Part shown: positions 8,584-17,630 of the stretch, piece by piece
Layout of the letters: every line of letters starts with the position of its first letter
Position numbering within the stretch: the stretch's first letter is position 1
Assembly: GCA_945929845.1 (NCBI GenBank)
Contig: CAMEON010000021.1
Coordinates: 1-35,616, forward strand
Direction of reading: 5' to 3'
DNA: 35,616 bases
Origin: an uncultured Clostridia bacterium
GTDB taxonomy: Bacteria > Bacillota > Clostridia > Oscillospirales > CAG-272
The notes under the pieces: model-generated
The model's input: only the letters and a program-made list of their open reading frames with translations
The model's database searches: none
Told to the model about the DNA's origin: nothing
Translations under genes and position numbers: made by a program

Positions 8584-10652
8584 GATTTTGCCTCCTTTGT
8601 GGCTGTTGCGGACGAGCCGCTTGATGACTGTGTGCGGGTCTCTACAGAATGGGAACGGGGTCTCGGCGCATGGGCGCGGGGCTTTGCCGGTTGCCGGCTG
8701 ACCCGGACAGGGGTCAGCATGACGCAGGCCATGGGGGGAATGTCCATGGTCAGGGAGGGGCCGGGGGTGCCTGTCCCGTCCTGACTCCGGGAGGCGGTCA
8801 GCGGATCCGGGTTGGTCATGCCACCACCTCCAAAGGATATATCATCCGAGTTGAATACCTCCCGGTAGGTGCCGGGGTAGGGCACCGGCACGGTGTGGGC
8901 GGGGCGGGGCACCGGGGTAAAGTTCAGGATGACCACCAGCTCCTTGCCTGTCCGCGGGATGCGGCGGAAGACGAAGAGGCTCTCCGGGGCATTGGTGGCA
9001 TCCAGCCAGGCAAAGGCGTGCTCCGGGGCGGCTGGATCCACATCCCACAGGGCGGGGGAGGAAAGGTAGAAGTTGTTCAGGGCGGCGAAGTAGTGTTGCA
9101 GACGGGCGTGGGCTTCATAATCCAAGAGGAACCACTCCACGGAGCCAGCCTCGTTCCACTCCGTGAACTGCCCGATCTCACAGCCCATGAACCACAGCTT
9201 GGCCCCAGGATGGGCCACCATGAAGGCGGCGAAGACCCGTGCCCCGGCGAATTTCTGCTCGTAGTTGCCGGGCATCTTGTCCAGGAAGGACTTCTTGCCG
9301 TGAACCACCTCGTCGTGGGAGATGGGAAGAATGAACCGCTCGCTGAAGGCATAATCCGCCGTGTGGGCCAGCATCCCGTGCAGATGCTTGCGGAACAGGG
9401 GATCCTCCCCGGCATAGCGCAGGGTGTCGTTCATCCAGCCCATGTTCCACTTGTAGGAGAAGCCCAGACCATTCTCATAGAAATCCGTGATGTGGGGCCA
9501 GGCGGTGGACTCCTCGGCGATGGTCAGCACATCCGGGTGATCCTCCCGGAGGCTGTGGTTCAACTGCTGGAAGAAGGAGATGGACTCCAGGTTGCCCCGG
9601 TCGCCGTAGCGGTTGGGATGCCACTCCCCCGGCCGCCTGTCGTAGTCCAGGTAGAGCATGGAGGCCACCGCATCCACCCGCAGTCCGTCGGCGTGGAACT
9701 CCTCCACCCAGTAGTAGGCGTTGGAGATCAGGAAGGAGCGCACCTCGCACCGCCCCACATCGAAGCAACAGGTGCCCCAGCCCCGGTTCTCCTGCCGGGT
9801 GGGGTCGGCGTACTCGTAGGTCGGCTCCCCGTCAAAGTAGTACAGCCCGTGGGCATCCTTGGGGAAGTGGGCGGGCACCCAGTCCAGCAGAACGCCGATA
9901 CCGGCGGTGTGCATGATGTCCACGAAGCCCCGGAAGTCGTCCGGTGTACCGTACCGGGCGGTGGGGGCGAAGTAGCCGCAGACCTGATACCCCCAGGAGC
10001 CGTCAAAGGGATGCTCCATCACCGGCATCAGCTCCACATGGGTGAATCCCATCTGCTTGAGGTAGGGGGCCAGTTGGTCTGCCAGCTCCCGGTAGGACAG
10101 GGGGGTACCGTCCTCATGCCGCTTCCAGGAGCCGGGGTGAAGCTCGTAGATGTTGAAGGGGTACTGCCGCTCCCCGACGGCCCGGCGCCTGCGCTGGGTC
10201 AGCCAGCCCTTGTCGTGCCAGACAAAGGAGGAATCCGGAATATAGACGGTGGCCGTCCCGGGGGGAGCCTCCATCAGCCGGCCGTAGGGGTCTGCCTTCA
10301 TTCTGTATGCACCGTTCCGACCCTGTATGCGGTACTTGTACAGACTGCCCTCCGGCACCTGCGCTTGGGGGAGCGTCAGCACAAAGATACCGTCCTTGGT
10401 GGCTTTCTCCATGGGGATCCCGGTCTCCCAGTCGCAGAAGCTGCCGACCACAGAGACCTGGAGGGCGTGGGGTGCCCAGACCCGGAAGGTAACGCTGTCC
10501 CCCTCCCCGTGGGCACCCAGGTACCGCCAGATGTGCCGGGCCGTGCCCTGATGAAAGAGAAATTCATCCAGCTCCCACCGCTCCGCCAAGGGGGGCGCAG
10601 GGGCGTTTTTTTTCGATGGGATTCGGTTTTTATTCCCAGAATCTATCATCAT
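8580..10652 (-). CDS. glgB: 1,4-alpha-glucan branching enzyme (GH13, CBM48)
   Basis: Introduces alpha-1,6 branches into glycogen. It has an N-terminal CBM48 (about 45-125; [17 protein letters not shown]) and a GH13 barrel with [17 protein letters not shown] (nucleophile Asp327), LTIAEEST (acid/base Glu380) and [11 protein letters not shown] (Asp447). The ATG at 10652 is chosen, with GAGAGG 11 bp upstream; a second ATG follows at 10649, and a TTG at 10661 is also in frame but too close to that site. The C-terminus ends in a roughly 40-residue Arg/Ser/Pro-rich tail ([18 protein letters not shown]...) past the normal end of the family, of unknown role. First gene of the glgBCDA operon. Confidence 0.96.
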   Translation of the reverse strand: MMIDSGNKNRIPSKKNAPAPPLAERWELDEFLFHQGTARHIWRYLGAHGEGDSVTFRVWAPHALQVSVVGSFCDWETGIPMEKATKDGIFVLTLPQAQVPEGSLYKYRIQGRNGAYRMKADPYGRLMEAPPGTATVYIPDSSFVWHDKGWLTQRRRRAVGERQYPFNIYELHPGSWKRHEDGTPLSYRELADQLAPYLKQMGFTHVELMPVMEHPFDGSWGYQVCGYFAPTARYGTPDDFRGFVDIMHTAGIGVLLDWVPAHFPKDAHGLYYFDGEPTYEYADPTRQENRGWGTCCFDVGRCEVRSFLISNAYYWVEEFHADGLRVDAVASMLYLDYDRRPGEWHPNRYGDRGNLESISFFQQLNHSLREDHPDVLTIAEESTAWPHITDFYENGLGFSYKWNMGWMNDTLRYAGEDPLFRKHLHGMLAHTADYAFSERFILPISHDEVVHGKKSFLDKMPGNYEQKFAGARVFAAFMVAHPGAKLWFMGCEIGQFTEWNEAGSVEWFLLDYEAHARLQHYFAALNNFYLSSPALWDVDPAAPEHAFAWLDATNAPESLFVFRRIPRTGKELVVILNFTPVPRPAHTVPVPYPGTYREVFNSDDISFGGGGMTNPDPLTASRSQDGTGTPGPSLTMDIPPMACVMLTPVRVSRQPAKPRAHAPRPRSHSVETRTQSSSGSSATATKEAKS

Positions 10653-10691
10653 AAGACACAATTCCTCTCAATCTTTCGGATAATCAATTGT

Positions 10692-10720
10692 ATTATATCA
10701 CAAGTAAGCGGATATGTCAA
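10692..10720 (-). promoter_or_regulatory. SigA-type promoter of the glg operon
   Basis: On the - strand TTGACA (10715-10720) and TATAAT (10692-10697) are both perfect consensus hexamers with a 17-bp spacer. They lie about 40 bp upstream of the glgB start, so this should be a strong promoter for glgB-glgC-glgD-glgA. Confidence 0.9.
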
Positions 10721-10770
10721 TGAGAAAAAAGAAGATTTAGGTTCAGGGAATCAAGATTTTACATTGAGGG

Positions 10771-11199
10771 TTACAGTTCAGGTAGGGTACGGGATGCGGT
10801 GGGGAACTTCTTGAGAAGAACAGCACTGGCGTTGCCAGTGCATGAAGTTTGCCATACGGCAAACTTCTGTTCCCCACACCCCTCAAGAACTTTCAAAACA
10901 GGTATTGTGTATGATTCGAAGCGTTATTCTGTCATATATTTGTTGTCGTTTTTCCAAAGGAGCCAGCGTTTCTGCTACTTTAGATATCAGCAACGCTGGA
11001 TCCCCCAGGAGAATGACAACAAAAATATCACTAAACAGCGTACCGAACATGAATATATACACATTTTGAAAGTTCTTGGGGGTCTGGGTTCAGAAGTTTG
11101 CCGTACGGCAAACTTCATGCAATTGCACTGCGTACAGTGCAATTGCTGTTCTTATCAAGAAGCCCCCAGGCGTTCCCCCGTACCCTACCTGAACTGTAA
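10771..11199. repeat. MITE-like palindromic repeat, copy 2 (429 bp, near-symmetric)
   Basis: Bounded by a perfect 23-bp terminal inverted repeat beginning TTACAGTTCAGGTAGGGTAC. The left and right halves are imperfect reverse complements of each other (for example CTCAAGAACTTTCAAAACA against TTTTGAAAGTTCTTGGGGG), so the whole element can fold into one long hairpin whose apex is CCAGCG...CGCTGG. It carries the GAAGTTTGCC-ATACGGCAAACTTC palindrome in its left half and GAAGTTTGCCGTACGGCAAACTTC-type plus GCAATTGCACTG-type palindromes in its right half. It sits between the divergent glg and ABC operons. No coding capacity is recognised. Confidence 0.87.
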
Positions 11200-11239
11200 C
11201 CAGAAATCATCATACAATCTTCAAAATCACATCAAACTC

Positions 11240-11268
11240 TTGACACTCCGGGGAGTATGATATATAAT
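11240..11268 (+). promoter_or_regulatory. Consensus promoter of the ABC exporter operon with an inverted repeat in the spacer
   Basis: TTGACA (11240-11245) and TATAAT (11263-11268) are perfect, with a 17-bp spacer. The spacer contains ACTCC-GG-GGAGT (11245-11256), a small inverted repeat that could be a repressor site. A leader of about 120 nt follows before the first gene. Confidence 0.88.
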
Positions 11269-11393
11269 AGGTACAGTGGGGGCGGCCGGACAGGCGGCAC
11301 CCGGTGTACAGAAGCACACAGTACAGTATACCCACCCTGGGAGTCATCATGCAAAGGCTCTCCGGGGTCTTCTGAGATAAGGAGGACAGGTTT

Positions 11394-12407
11394 TTGATAG
11401 AGGTACAACACCTGACCAAACGGTACGGGAAGTGTCTGGCGGTGGACGATGTCAGCTTCAGGATACGGAACGGGCGGATATACGGCCTGCTGGGGCCAAA
11501 CGGAGCGGGAAAATCCAGCACCATGAACATGATCGCCGGTTGCCTGGCCCCCACCGGGGGGACTGTATTGGTGAACGGGTACGATGTATGGGAAAAGCCC
11601 ATAGAAGCCCGGCGGCAGATCGGCTACCTGCCGGAGATACCGCCGCTGTTCCCGGACATGACACCCTATGAGTACCTGACCTTCGTGGCCGAGGCCAAAG
11701 GCGTGGGTTCGGAGCTGGCCGTGCGGCAGACCAGCGAGGCCATGACGGTCACGGGGATCGTCGGCATTAAGGATAAGCTGATCCGTACCCTGTCCAAAGG
11801 GTATAAACAGCGGGTGGGCATCGCCCAGGCTCTCTTGGGCAATCCGGATATCCTCATCCTGGACGAGCCGACAGTGGGTCTTGATCCCAAGCAGATCCTG
11901 GATATACGCAACCTGATCCGGCGGCTGGGTGAGAAGAAGACCGTCATCATCTCCAGCCATATCCTGGCGGAGATCCAGGAGATGTGCGATCATGTCATCA
12001 TCCTGGATCATGGCCGGGTGGTGGCAGACAATGAGATCAAAGCCCTTGAGCAGGAGAGCACACCCTCCCGTGCCCTGCGCATGAGCGTCCGTGGCGACAG
12101 GGAGGGGATCCTGACCGCCCTGCGCAGCATTCCCGGCGTGCAGTCCGTGACGGCAGAGAACGATCAGGGCGGCGTGCTGGCTGTGTCCGTGGTCATGGAG
12201 AGCGAGCAAGACCTGCGGGATGACATTTTCTTTGCCATGGCCGAGCGGCGGTATGCCGTCCTGTCCATGGAGATGCAGGAAAATTCCCTGGAGGATGTGT
12301 TCCTGCACCTGACCGGCGGCACACCCGAGGGCGACAGCGATCGGGACAGCACCGACGGTGAAGCGGTGGTTCCGGAGGAACAGGGAGAGGATGGTGACAG
12401 GCCATGA
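11394..12407 (+). CDS. ABC transporter ATP-binding protein (GldA-like exporter family)
   Basis: Energises the membrane permease encoded by the next gene. The 337-residue protein has Walker A GPNGAGKS (34-41), a signature LSKGYKQR (133-140) in place of LSGGQ, typical of the GldA/CcmA-type subfamily, Walker B ILILDEPTVGLDP (153-165) and the switch His in IISSHIL. The start is TTG at 11394, fixed by AAGGAGG (11379-11385) 8 bp upstream. The C-terminal 35 residues are acidic and probably disordered (EGDSDRDSTDGEAV...). It overlaps the permease gene by 4 bp (ATGA). The GldAFG organisation does not imply gliding motility here; in Firmicutes the exported substrate is unknown. Confidence 0.93.
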   Translation: MIEVQHLTKRYGKCLAVDDVSFRIRNGRIYGLLGPNGAGKSSTMNMIAGCLAPTGGTVLVNGYDVWEKPIEARRQIGYLPEIPPLFPDMTPYEYLTFVAEAKGVGSELAVRQTSEAMTVTGIVGIKDKLIRTLSKGYKQRVGIAQALLGNPDILILDEPTVGLDPKQILDIRNLIRRLGEKKTVIISSHILAEIQEMCDHVIILDHGRVVADNEIKALEQESTPSRALRMSVRGDREGILTALRSIPGVQSVTAENDQGGVLAVSVVMESEQDLRDDIFFAMAERRYAVLSMEMQENSLEDVFLHLTGGTPEGDSDRDSTDGEAVVPEEQGEDGDRP

Positions 12408-13270
12408 TCGCCGTATTCAAGCGGGAATTCCGTGACTATATGCACAATGTGGTGGGGTGGCTGTTCATAGCTGTCCTGCTCCTGTTCATCAGCATCATGT
12501 CTGCCTACTACAACTTCCTGGGCGGCTCTACCGACATCACCCCGGCACTGTCCTTCGGTGAGTTCGTGCTGATCCTGATGGTGCCCATCCTGTGTATGCG
12601 CTCCATGACGGAGGACAGACGGAACAGGACGGATATGTTCTACCTTTCCCTGCCTGTGAAAACAGGCTCGGTGGTGCTGGGTAAGTACCTGGCTCTCCTG
12701 GCTGTATTCGCCATCCCAACCGGGGTGCTGTGCCTGTACCCCCTGATCTTCTCCCTGTACGGAGAGGTCAGCTTCGCCGCCTCCTATGCCTTCCTGTTCT
12801 CCTTCTTCCTCATGGGGGCAGGGATCATCGCCCTGTGTATGTTCCTCTCCTCCCTGACAGATCACCTGGTGGTGTCGGCAGTGGTGGGCGTGGGGGTGCT
12901 GGTCCTGCTTTACCTGTTCCCCATCGTGGGCTCCCTTTTGCCAGAGAGCGCCCTGGCCTCCTACATCGGCTTTGCCGTGCTGGCCCTGCTGTTGGCTCTC
13001 TTGGCGTACCTGACCACCCGGAACCTGGCGGTGTCCTTTGTCACGGCGGCGGTGCTGATCCTGGCCCTGTCGGCGATCTTTATCTGGCGGCCCTCTGCCC
13101 TGGCGGGCACCTTCCCGCTGTTTGCCGTGTCCCTATCGCCCTTCGCCCAGTTCGAGTACATGGCACTATACGGCCTGTTTGATATCCGGGCCATCGCCGT
13201 GTTTCTGTCCTATGTGGTACTCTTTGTCTTCCTGACCGTGCAGAAAGCGGACAGGAAGCGGTACCTGTAA
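12404..13270 (+). CDS. ABC-2 type permease (GldF-like)
   Basis: A 288-residue integral membrane protein forming the channel partner of the preceding ATPase. It shows about six hydrophobic segments: near 18-36, 53-63, 99-122, 126-150, 156-175 and 185-240, with a last one at about 265-280. The N-terminal MIAVFKREFRDYMHNVVGW is typical of ABC-2 permeases with one cytoplasmic helix before TM1. The start codon overlaps the ATPase stop, and the next gene begins 11 bp after its stop, so the three products are probably made together as one complex. Confidence 0.9.
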   Translation: MIAVFKREFRDYMHNVVGWLFIAVLLLFISIMSAYYNFLGGSTDITPALSFGEFVLILMVPILCMRSMTEDRRNRTDMFYLSLPVKTGSVVLGKYLALLAVFAIPTGVLCLYPLIFSLYGEVSFAASYAFLFSFFLMGAGIIALCMFLSSLTDHLVVSAVVGVGVLVLLYLFPIVGSLLPESALASYIGFAVLALLLALLAYLTTRNLAVSFVTAAVLILALSAIFIWRPSALAGTFPLFAVSLSPFAQFEYMALYGLFDIRAIAVFLSYVVLFVFLTVQKADRKRYL

Positions 13271-13281
13271 AGGAGTGTGCC

Positions 13282-14838
13282 ATGTCAGATCAACAGAATA
13301 CCAATCGGAACAACAAAACCGACCGCCGAGCCAGCCGATACCGGCTCCGCTCCTTCTTCCTGGGGGTGCTGGCTCTCTGCCTCCTTTTGGGCGTGCATAC
13401 GGGACTGTACTTCCTGCCGGACAGCGTGGCCCGGGTGGATCTGTATCAGTCCAATATCACCCGGGTGTCGGAGGAGACCAAAGCCTTCATCCGGGAGCTG
13501 GATCGGGATGTCACCCTGTACTGGCTGTGCGAGGGCGGCGAGGGGGACGGGCAGATGGAGATCTTCCTGTCCCGGTATACGGATGCCAACAAGAACGGAA
13601 AACTGACCCTGCAAGTGGTGGATCCCCTGACGGACGAGACCTTCTCCGCCGCCTATGCGGAGGGCACCATGGGCAATATGAGCATTCTGGTGGAGAGCGA
13701 GCTGCGCAGTACCGTGGTGGACAGCGCAGAGTTGTACACCTACACCAACGACTATGTGGATCAGATGTACCAGAGCACCGTGCAGTTGACCTACAGCGAG
13801 CTGACCACCTTCTACCAGCAGTTCTACAGTGCCTACGGGTACTATCCGGAGGACGGTTCCTCCCACATTTACTTCCGGGGAGAGGCCCTGCTGACGGCGG
13901 CCATCGACTATGTGACGGCGGAAAATGTGCCCCACGGCTACCTGCTGTCCGGCCACGGCGATGTCCGGCTCCCGGATAGGTTGCAGGAGATGTTGGCATC
14001 CTATGATCTCTCTCCGGAGCCGCTGGATCTGTCCTCTGCCGGAGTCATTCCGGCGGATGCGGACTGCCTGATCCTTTATGCGCCGCAGACAGACCTGACC
14101 GAGGCGGAAGCCACCCTTCTGGACGGCTTCCTCGCCCGGGGCGGCTCCCTGTTGCTTGTGACCGACCCCGCCGTCCTGAAGAACTGCCCCCGGGTGGCTA
14201 CCCTGGGACAGCACTTCGGCCTGACCGCCCAGGAAGGGGTGGTGATCGACGGGGACGAGAGCCACACGGCCAACCAGTCGGTGTACCAACTGGTGCCGGA
14301 CGCCAACCAGTCCCAGGATGTGTCCTACCTGCTCAGTGCCAACGGCATCACCGCCCGCATCCCGTACGCCCATGGGATCGCCATCGGGGACACCCTGCCG
14401 GCTGGGGTCACGGCCAAGGCCATGCTGTCCACCTCCGACCAGGGCAACCGGGTGTCGGATGACGGGACGCAAAAAGCCCTTGGAGAAGCAGGTGTTGTGC
14501 ATGTGGCTGTGTATGCCACTAGGTCTGTGACGCTGACAGACGGCACCACGGGCACCGCCAAGCTGGCGTGGTTCGGCTCTACCCAGGCCTTTGAGGACAG
14601 CGTGGCGCAGGAGGTATCCTACGGGAACGATTTCTACTTCACCTTCTCGCTTCTGTCCATGAGTCAGTCATATACCTCGGATTTTCAGAATATGGATCCT
14701 TTGGAACTGAGCAGTCACCGTATGAGCCAGCTCACCGAGGCTCCGGCCATTGTCTGGATGATCGTCCTGGTGCTGGTCATCCCGATCTGCCTTGTCGTGG
14801 TGGGGATCGTCATCTGGGTCAAGCGGCGTAGCCGGTAA
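13282..14838 (+). CDS. GldG-like ABC auxiliary protein (ABC_transp_aux family)
   Basis: A 518-residue membrane-anchored extracytoplasmic protein. One TM helix lies at about 24-44 and a second at about 489-511, followed by the basic end KRRSR; the large middle part lies outside. The middle resembles the GldG/IFT52-like domain, with LLSGHGD, ADCLILYAPQTDLTEAE and GGSLLLVTDP, where the A/G-rich turn and LLxTDP are characteristic. It has 14 Tyr/Thr-rich contacts in the N-terminal third but no catalytic motif I can recognise. As third gene of the exporter operon it presumably acts as a periplasm-facing accessory of the ABC complex. Confidence 0.88.
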   Translation: MSDQQNTNRNNKTDRRASRYRLRSFFLGVLALCLLLGVHTGLYFLPDSVARVDLYQSNITRVSEETKAFIRELDRDVTLYWLCEGGEGDGQMEIFLSRYTDANKNGKLTLQVVDPLTDETFSAAYAEGTMGNMSILVESELRSTVVDSAELYTYTNDYVDQMYQSTVQLTYSELTTFYQQFYSAYGYYPEDGSSHIYFRGEALLTAAIDYVTAENVPHGYLLSGHGDVRLPDRLQEMLASYDLSPEPLDLSSAGVIPADADCLILYAPQTDLTEAEATLLDGFLARGGSLLLVTDPAVLKNCPRVATLGQHFGLTAQEGVVIDGDESHTANQSVYQLVPDANQSQDVSYLLSANGITARIPYAHGIAIGDTLPAGVTAKAMLSTSDQGNRVSDDGTQKALGEAGVVHVAVYATRSVTLTDGTTGTAKLAWFGSTQAFEDSVAQEVSYGNDFYFTFSLLSMSQSYTSDFQNMDPLELSSHRMSQLTEAPAIVWMIVLVLVIPICLVVVGIVIWVKRRSR

Positions 14839-14903
14839 GACCGGTGCGCCATGCGGCGGAACATCAAAAAAGGAGCACCCACGGGCCGGGGAGGGGCCAA
14901 CAT

Positions 14904-15332
14904 GTGAACATTGCATTCTTTCTGAAACCCAAAAGTCAGGTGGCTTACCTCCTGGAGGGGAGCAGCTTCCGGCAGGGGCTGGAGAAGCTCCAGCGCTCCG
15001 GCCATGCCTCCCTCCCGGTGATCTCCCGGGACGGGCGGTACCTGGGGTGCGTCAGTGAGGGGGATCTTTTATGGAACATCATGAGCATGGGCAGTCTGGA
15101 GACCCGGGATCTGGAAAAGGCCCGCCTGGACGAGATCATTTCCCACCGCAATCCGCCGGTGCGGGTCACGGCCTCGGTGGAGGATCTGCTGAACCGCTCC
15201 CTGGATCAGAATTTTGTCCCGGTGGTGGATGACAGGGATATGTTCATGGGCATCGTCACCCCCCGCTCCATCCTGACCTACTGCGTGGAGCGGGGCGTAG
15301 TTCCCGCCAGCGCACTGCCGGAGAGTGTCTGA
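14904..15332 (+). CDS. Two-CBS-domain protein
   Basis: A small (142-residue) pair of CBS domains, likely an adenine-nucleotide sensor. The GTG at 14904 (VNIAFFLKPKSQVAYLLE) is preferred because GGGGAGGGG lies 7 bp upstream; the longer frame from 14844 adds a basic, unconserved leader. CBS1 spans about 8-60 (GHASLPVISRDGRYLGCVSEGDLLW) and CBS2 about 75-132 (NFVPVVDDRDMFMGIVTPRSIL). It has no attached enzyme domain, so its target is unknown. It follows the ABC operon by 65 bp in the same direction and is the last gene before the terminator at 15389. Confidence 0.88.
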   Translation: MNIAFFLKPKSQVAYLLEGSSFRQGLEKLQRSGHASLPVISRDGRYLGCVSEGDLLWNIMSMGSLETRDLEKARLDEIISHRNPPVRVTASVEDLLNRSLDQNFVPVVDDRDMFMGIVTPRSILTYCVERGVVPASALPESV

Positions 15333-15388
15333 CCGTACATAGAGGGGGGATGTGTCGTGGCGGCCAACAGATCGTCCCTATATACAGA

Positions 15389-15435
15389 AACCGGAAGCCT
15401 TCCACAGGGCTTCCGGTTGTCTTTCTTTTTCTTTT
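15389..15435 (+). terminator. Rho-independent terminator of the ABC/CBS operon
   Basis: AACCGGAAGCC (15389-15399) pairs perfectly with GGCTTCCGGTT (15408-15418) around an 8-nt loop, followed by a T-rich tract ending about 15435. It also stands between this operon and the convergent end of the BMC locus. Confidence 0.92.
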
Positions 15436-15446
15436 CGGGGCCTGCC

Positions 15447-15846
<400 letters not shown>

Positions 15847-15860
<14 letters not shown>

Positions 15861-16647
15861 ATTCCATTACCTCCTTGGCTAATGCCAGATATTCTGCGGC
15901 GGCACGGCTGGTCTTCTTGAAGGCCATGACCGGCATGCTTTCGTCCTGGGAGCGCTCGATCATGCTGTCCACCCGGATGTAGGTCTTGAACAGGGGGACT
16001 GTCCCCTGGGCGTCCATGCTCTCCAGGTTTTCCATGGTCTGCCGGAAGTAGCTTTTCCGCTCGTTGACCTTGGTGACGGCGGTGCCCATAATGCGCAATC
16101 CCGGGGCCATCTTCTGCACCTTCTCGGTGAACTCAAACATATTGGCCAGGCCGAACAGCCCCCACGGGGAGGCTTCCACAGGGATGATGAGAAAATCCGA
16201 AGCGCACAGGATGTTGATGACCCAACAGCCCAGCGTGGGCGGTGCATCGATCAGAATGTAGTCATAGGAGCCCTGACTCCGTATCTTCTCCAGCCCCTGC
16301 CGCAGGATGAACTCCCGTTGCCACTTGGTGAACAGGTCAAACTCAATGCCGCTCATCAGGGTGGAGGAGGGGATCAGATCCAGATTCTCATAGCCGGTGG
16401 GCCGTATGTAGGGTGTCAGCTCCCGCTGTTCCTTGATGGCGGTGTACAGATTCTCTCCGCTTTTGGCAAAGCCCAGGGAAGTCTCGTCGTCAAAGTAGGA
16501 CAGCGTCAGGTTCATCTGCATGTCCCCGTCAATGAGAAGCACCCGCTTCCCCTCGGTGGCCATGCTGTACCCCACATTGCAGCAGGTGGTGGACTTTCCG
16601 CTCCCGCCCTTGTTGTTGGCAAAGCAGATCACGGTGGTCTGACTCAT
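15847..16647 (-). CDS. ParA/MinD-family ATPase (putative organelle-positioning or partition ATPase)
   Basis: A 266-residue ParA-type ATPase. The deviant Walker A KGGSGKST (13-20) includes the signature lysine; Walker A' is VLLIDGDMQMNLT (36-48) and Walker B is YDYILIDAPP (128-137). The ATG at 16647 (MSQTTVICFANNKGG) has GGGAGGAAGT directly upstream; a longer frame to 16689 lacks a site. ParA proteins dimerise with ATP, bind DNA non-specifically and move cargo by gradients set by a small partner that stimulates ATP hydrolysis. No ParB, parS or plasmid gene is visible. It is instead last-but-one in a microcompartment gene string, directly after EutP. Positioning of the compartment is therefore an attractive inference, not shown. 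Confidence 0.88.
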
Positions 16648-16692
16648 ACTTCCTCCCCTCTCCGGGGGCAGTATACCCCGGCGGCGCATTGC

Positions 16693-17205
16693 TTATTCGT
16701 GGTCAGGAGAAATACCGGGGGAAACCTCGGCGGGACTGTCGGTGCGACTTGAGTCGCTGTGACCTGTATGTATGTCGCTGTCCTCCCGCAGGTAGGCGAT
16801 GATGTCCTCCAGCCCCTCTCCGGTGTAGGAGCTGATGTAAAAGATCTTCTCACAGCCGCAGAGCTTCAGCCACCGGGTGACCTGGGGCACATTGGCATCC
16901 GGCTTGTCTATGCCGGTGACGATGCCGATCACCTCCCGGTTGACCATGGCGGTGCAGGCCGGGGGAAAGACGCAGAAAGGCTCATTGGCGCTGATGACGA
17001 TCCCCACCACATCCGCCTCGTAGGAGTAGATGGCCAGTGCCGCCCCTAGGGCATGCACCTCGGTGTACTCTCCCGGCGTGTCGATGATGGTGTCATAGTA
17101 ATTGATGTACTGGGTCTTGCAGTAGTGTAACTGCTCCCCCTTGAGGGCCTGGGTCAGGGTGGTCTTCCCGGCGGCAACCCGCCCCATGAGTATCAGCTTC
17201 TTCAT
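16693..17205 (-). CDS. eutP: EutP/PduV-like small GTPase-fold protein of the microcompartment
   Basis: A 170-residue P-loop NTPase of the EutP/PduV family, associated with ethanolamine/propanediol-type BMC loci. The P-loop is GRVAAGKTT (8-16); DTPGEY (43-48) is the family's G3 motif; TGIDKPDA and SSYTGEG fit G4 and G5. The family core is about 145 residues; the last 27 residues (DIHTGHSDSSRTDSP...) are hydrophilic and probably disordered. PduV has been reported to localise to the BMC surface and has been linked to movement of the compartments, which is of interest beside a ParA gene. It lies 15 bp after the PduU-like gene. Confidence 0.9.
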   Translation of the reverse strand: MKKLILMGRVAAGKTTLTQALKGEQLHYCKTQYINYYDTIIDTPGEYTEVHALGAALAIYSYEADVVGIVISANEPFCVFPPACTAMVNREVIGIVTGIDKPDANVPQVTRWLKLCGCEKIFYISSYTGEGLEDIIAYLREDSDIHTGHSDSSRTDSPAEVSPGISPDHE

Positions 17206-17220
17206 CCAGGTGCGGCACCG

Positions 17221-17589
17221 TCAGGTGCGTGTCATATCACAGACCGTGAAGTGCAGCTTATCCCGGAAGTAGTCGCCGATGTGCTGGAAGGCGGACTCCA
17301 CCTCCGCCACCCGGCCGGTGATGATCAGGGTACCGGAGAACCGATCCACAAAGCCCAGCTCCACATTGGCTGTCTTCATGGATATGTCCGCCGTGATGAC
17401 AGCCGTCTCCGCCGGACTGACCGTCAGTACACCGATGGCGGAGTGGGAGTAATCCAGCTTGGGATCCAGCCCCAGCTTCTGGTACAGGATGGGATCCGGG
17501 TTGGCGATGACATGGAGCAGCGTGATCTGCCGCCCGGGCACCAGCTCCTGTACGATGCGCATTTTATCCTTCAATTCGATCTCTTGCAT
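17221..17589 (-). CDS. pduU: BMC-H shell protein, circularly permuted (PduU/EutS type)
   Basis: A 122-residue hexameric shell protein of the permuted PduU/EutS class. The signature N-terminal segment RIVQELVPGRQITLLHVIANP (10-30) matches the beta-strand that in PduU/EutS forms a small beta-barrel over the pore. The BMC fold follows: HSAIGVLTVSPAETAVITADISMKTA. Such proteins cap the lumen or cytosolic face of the pore rather than forming an open channel. It is separated from the upstream activase by repeat copy 3, and begins the sub-cluster pduU-eutP-parA-small protein. RBS AAAGGAAC precedes the ATG. Confidence 0.92.
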   Translation of the reverse strand: MQEIELKDKMRIVQELVPGRQITLLHVIANPDPILYQKLGLDPKLDYSHSAIGVLTVSPAETAVITADISMKTANVELGFVDRFSGTLIITGRVAEVESAFQHIGDYFRDKLHFTVCDMTRT

Positions 17590-17630
17590 AAACGCCGTTC
17601 CTTTCCGTACATGATGGAGTTACGCCTGTG

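Noticed and set aside
11240-11268. MerR-type operator in the ABC promoter
   Set aside because: MerR-controlled promoters have 19-20-bp spacers; this spacer is 17 bp, so only a generic operator is proposed.
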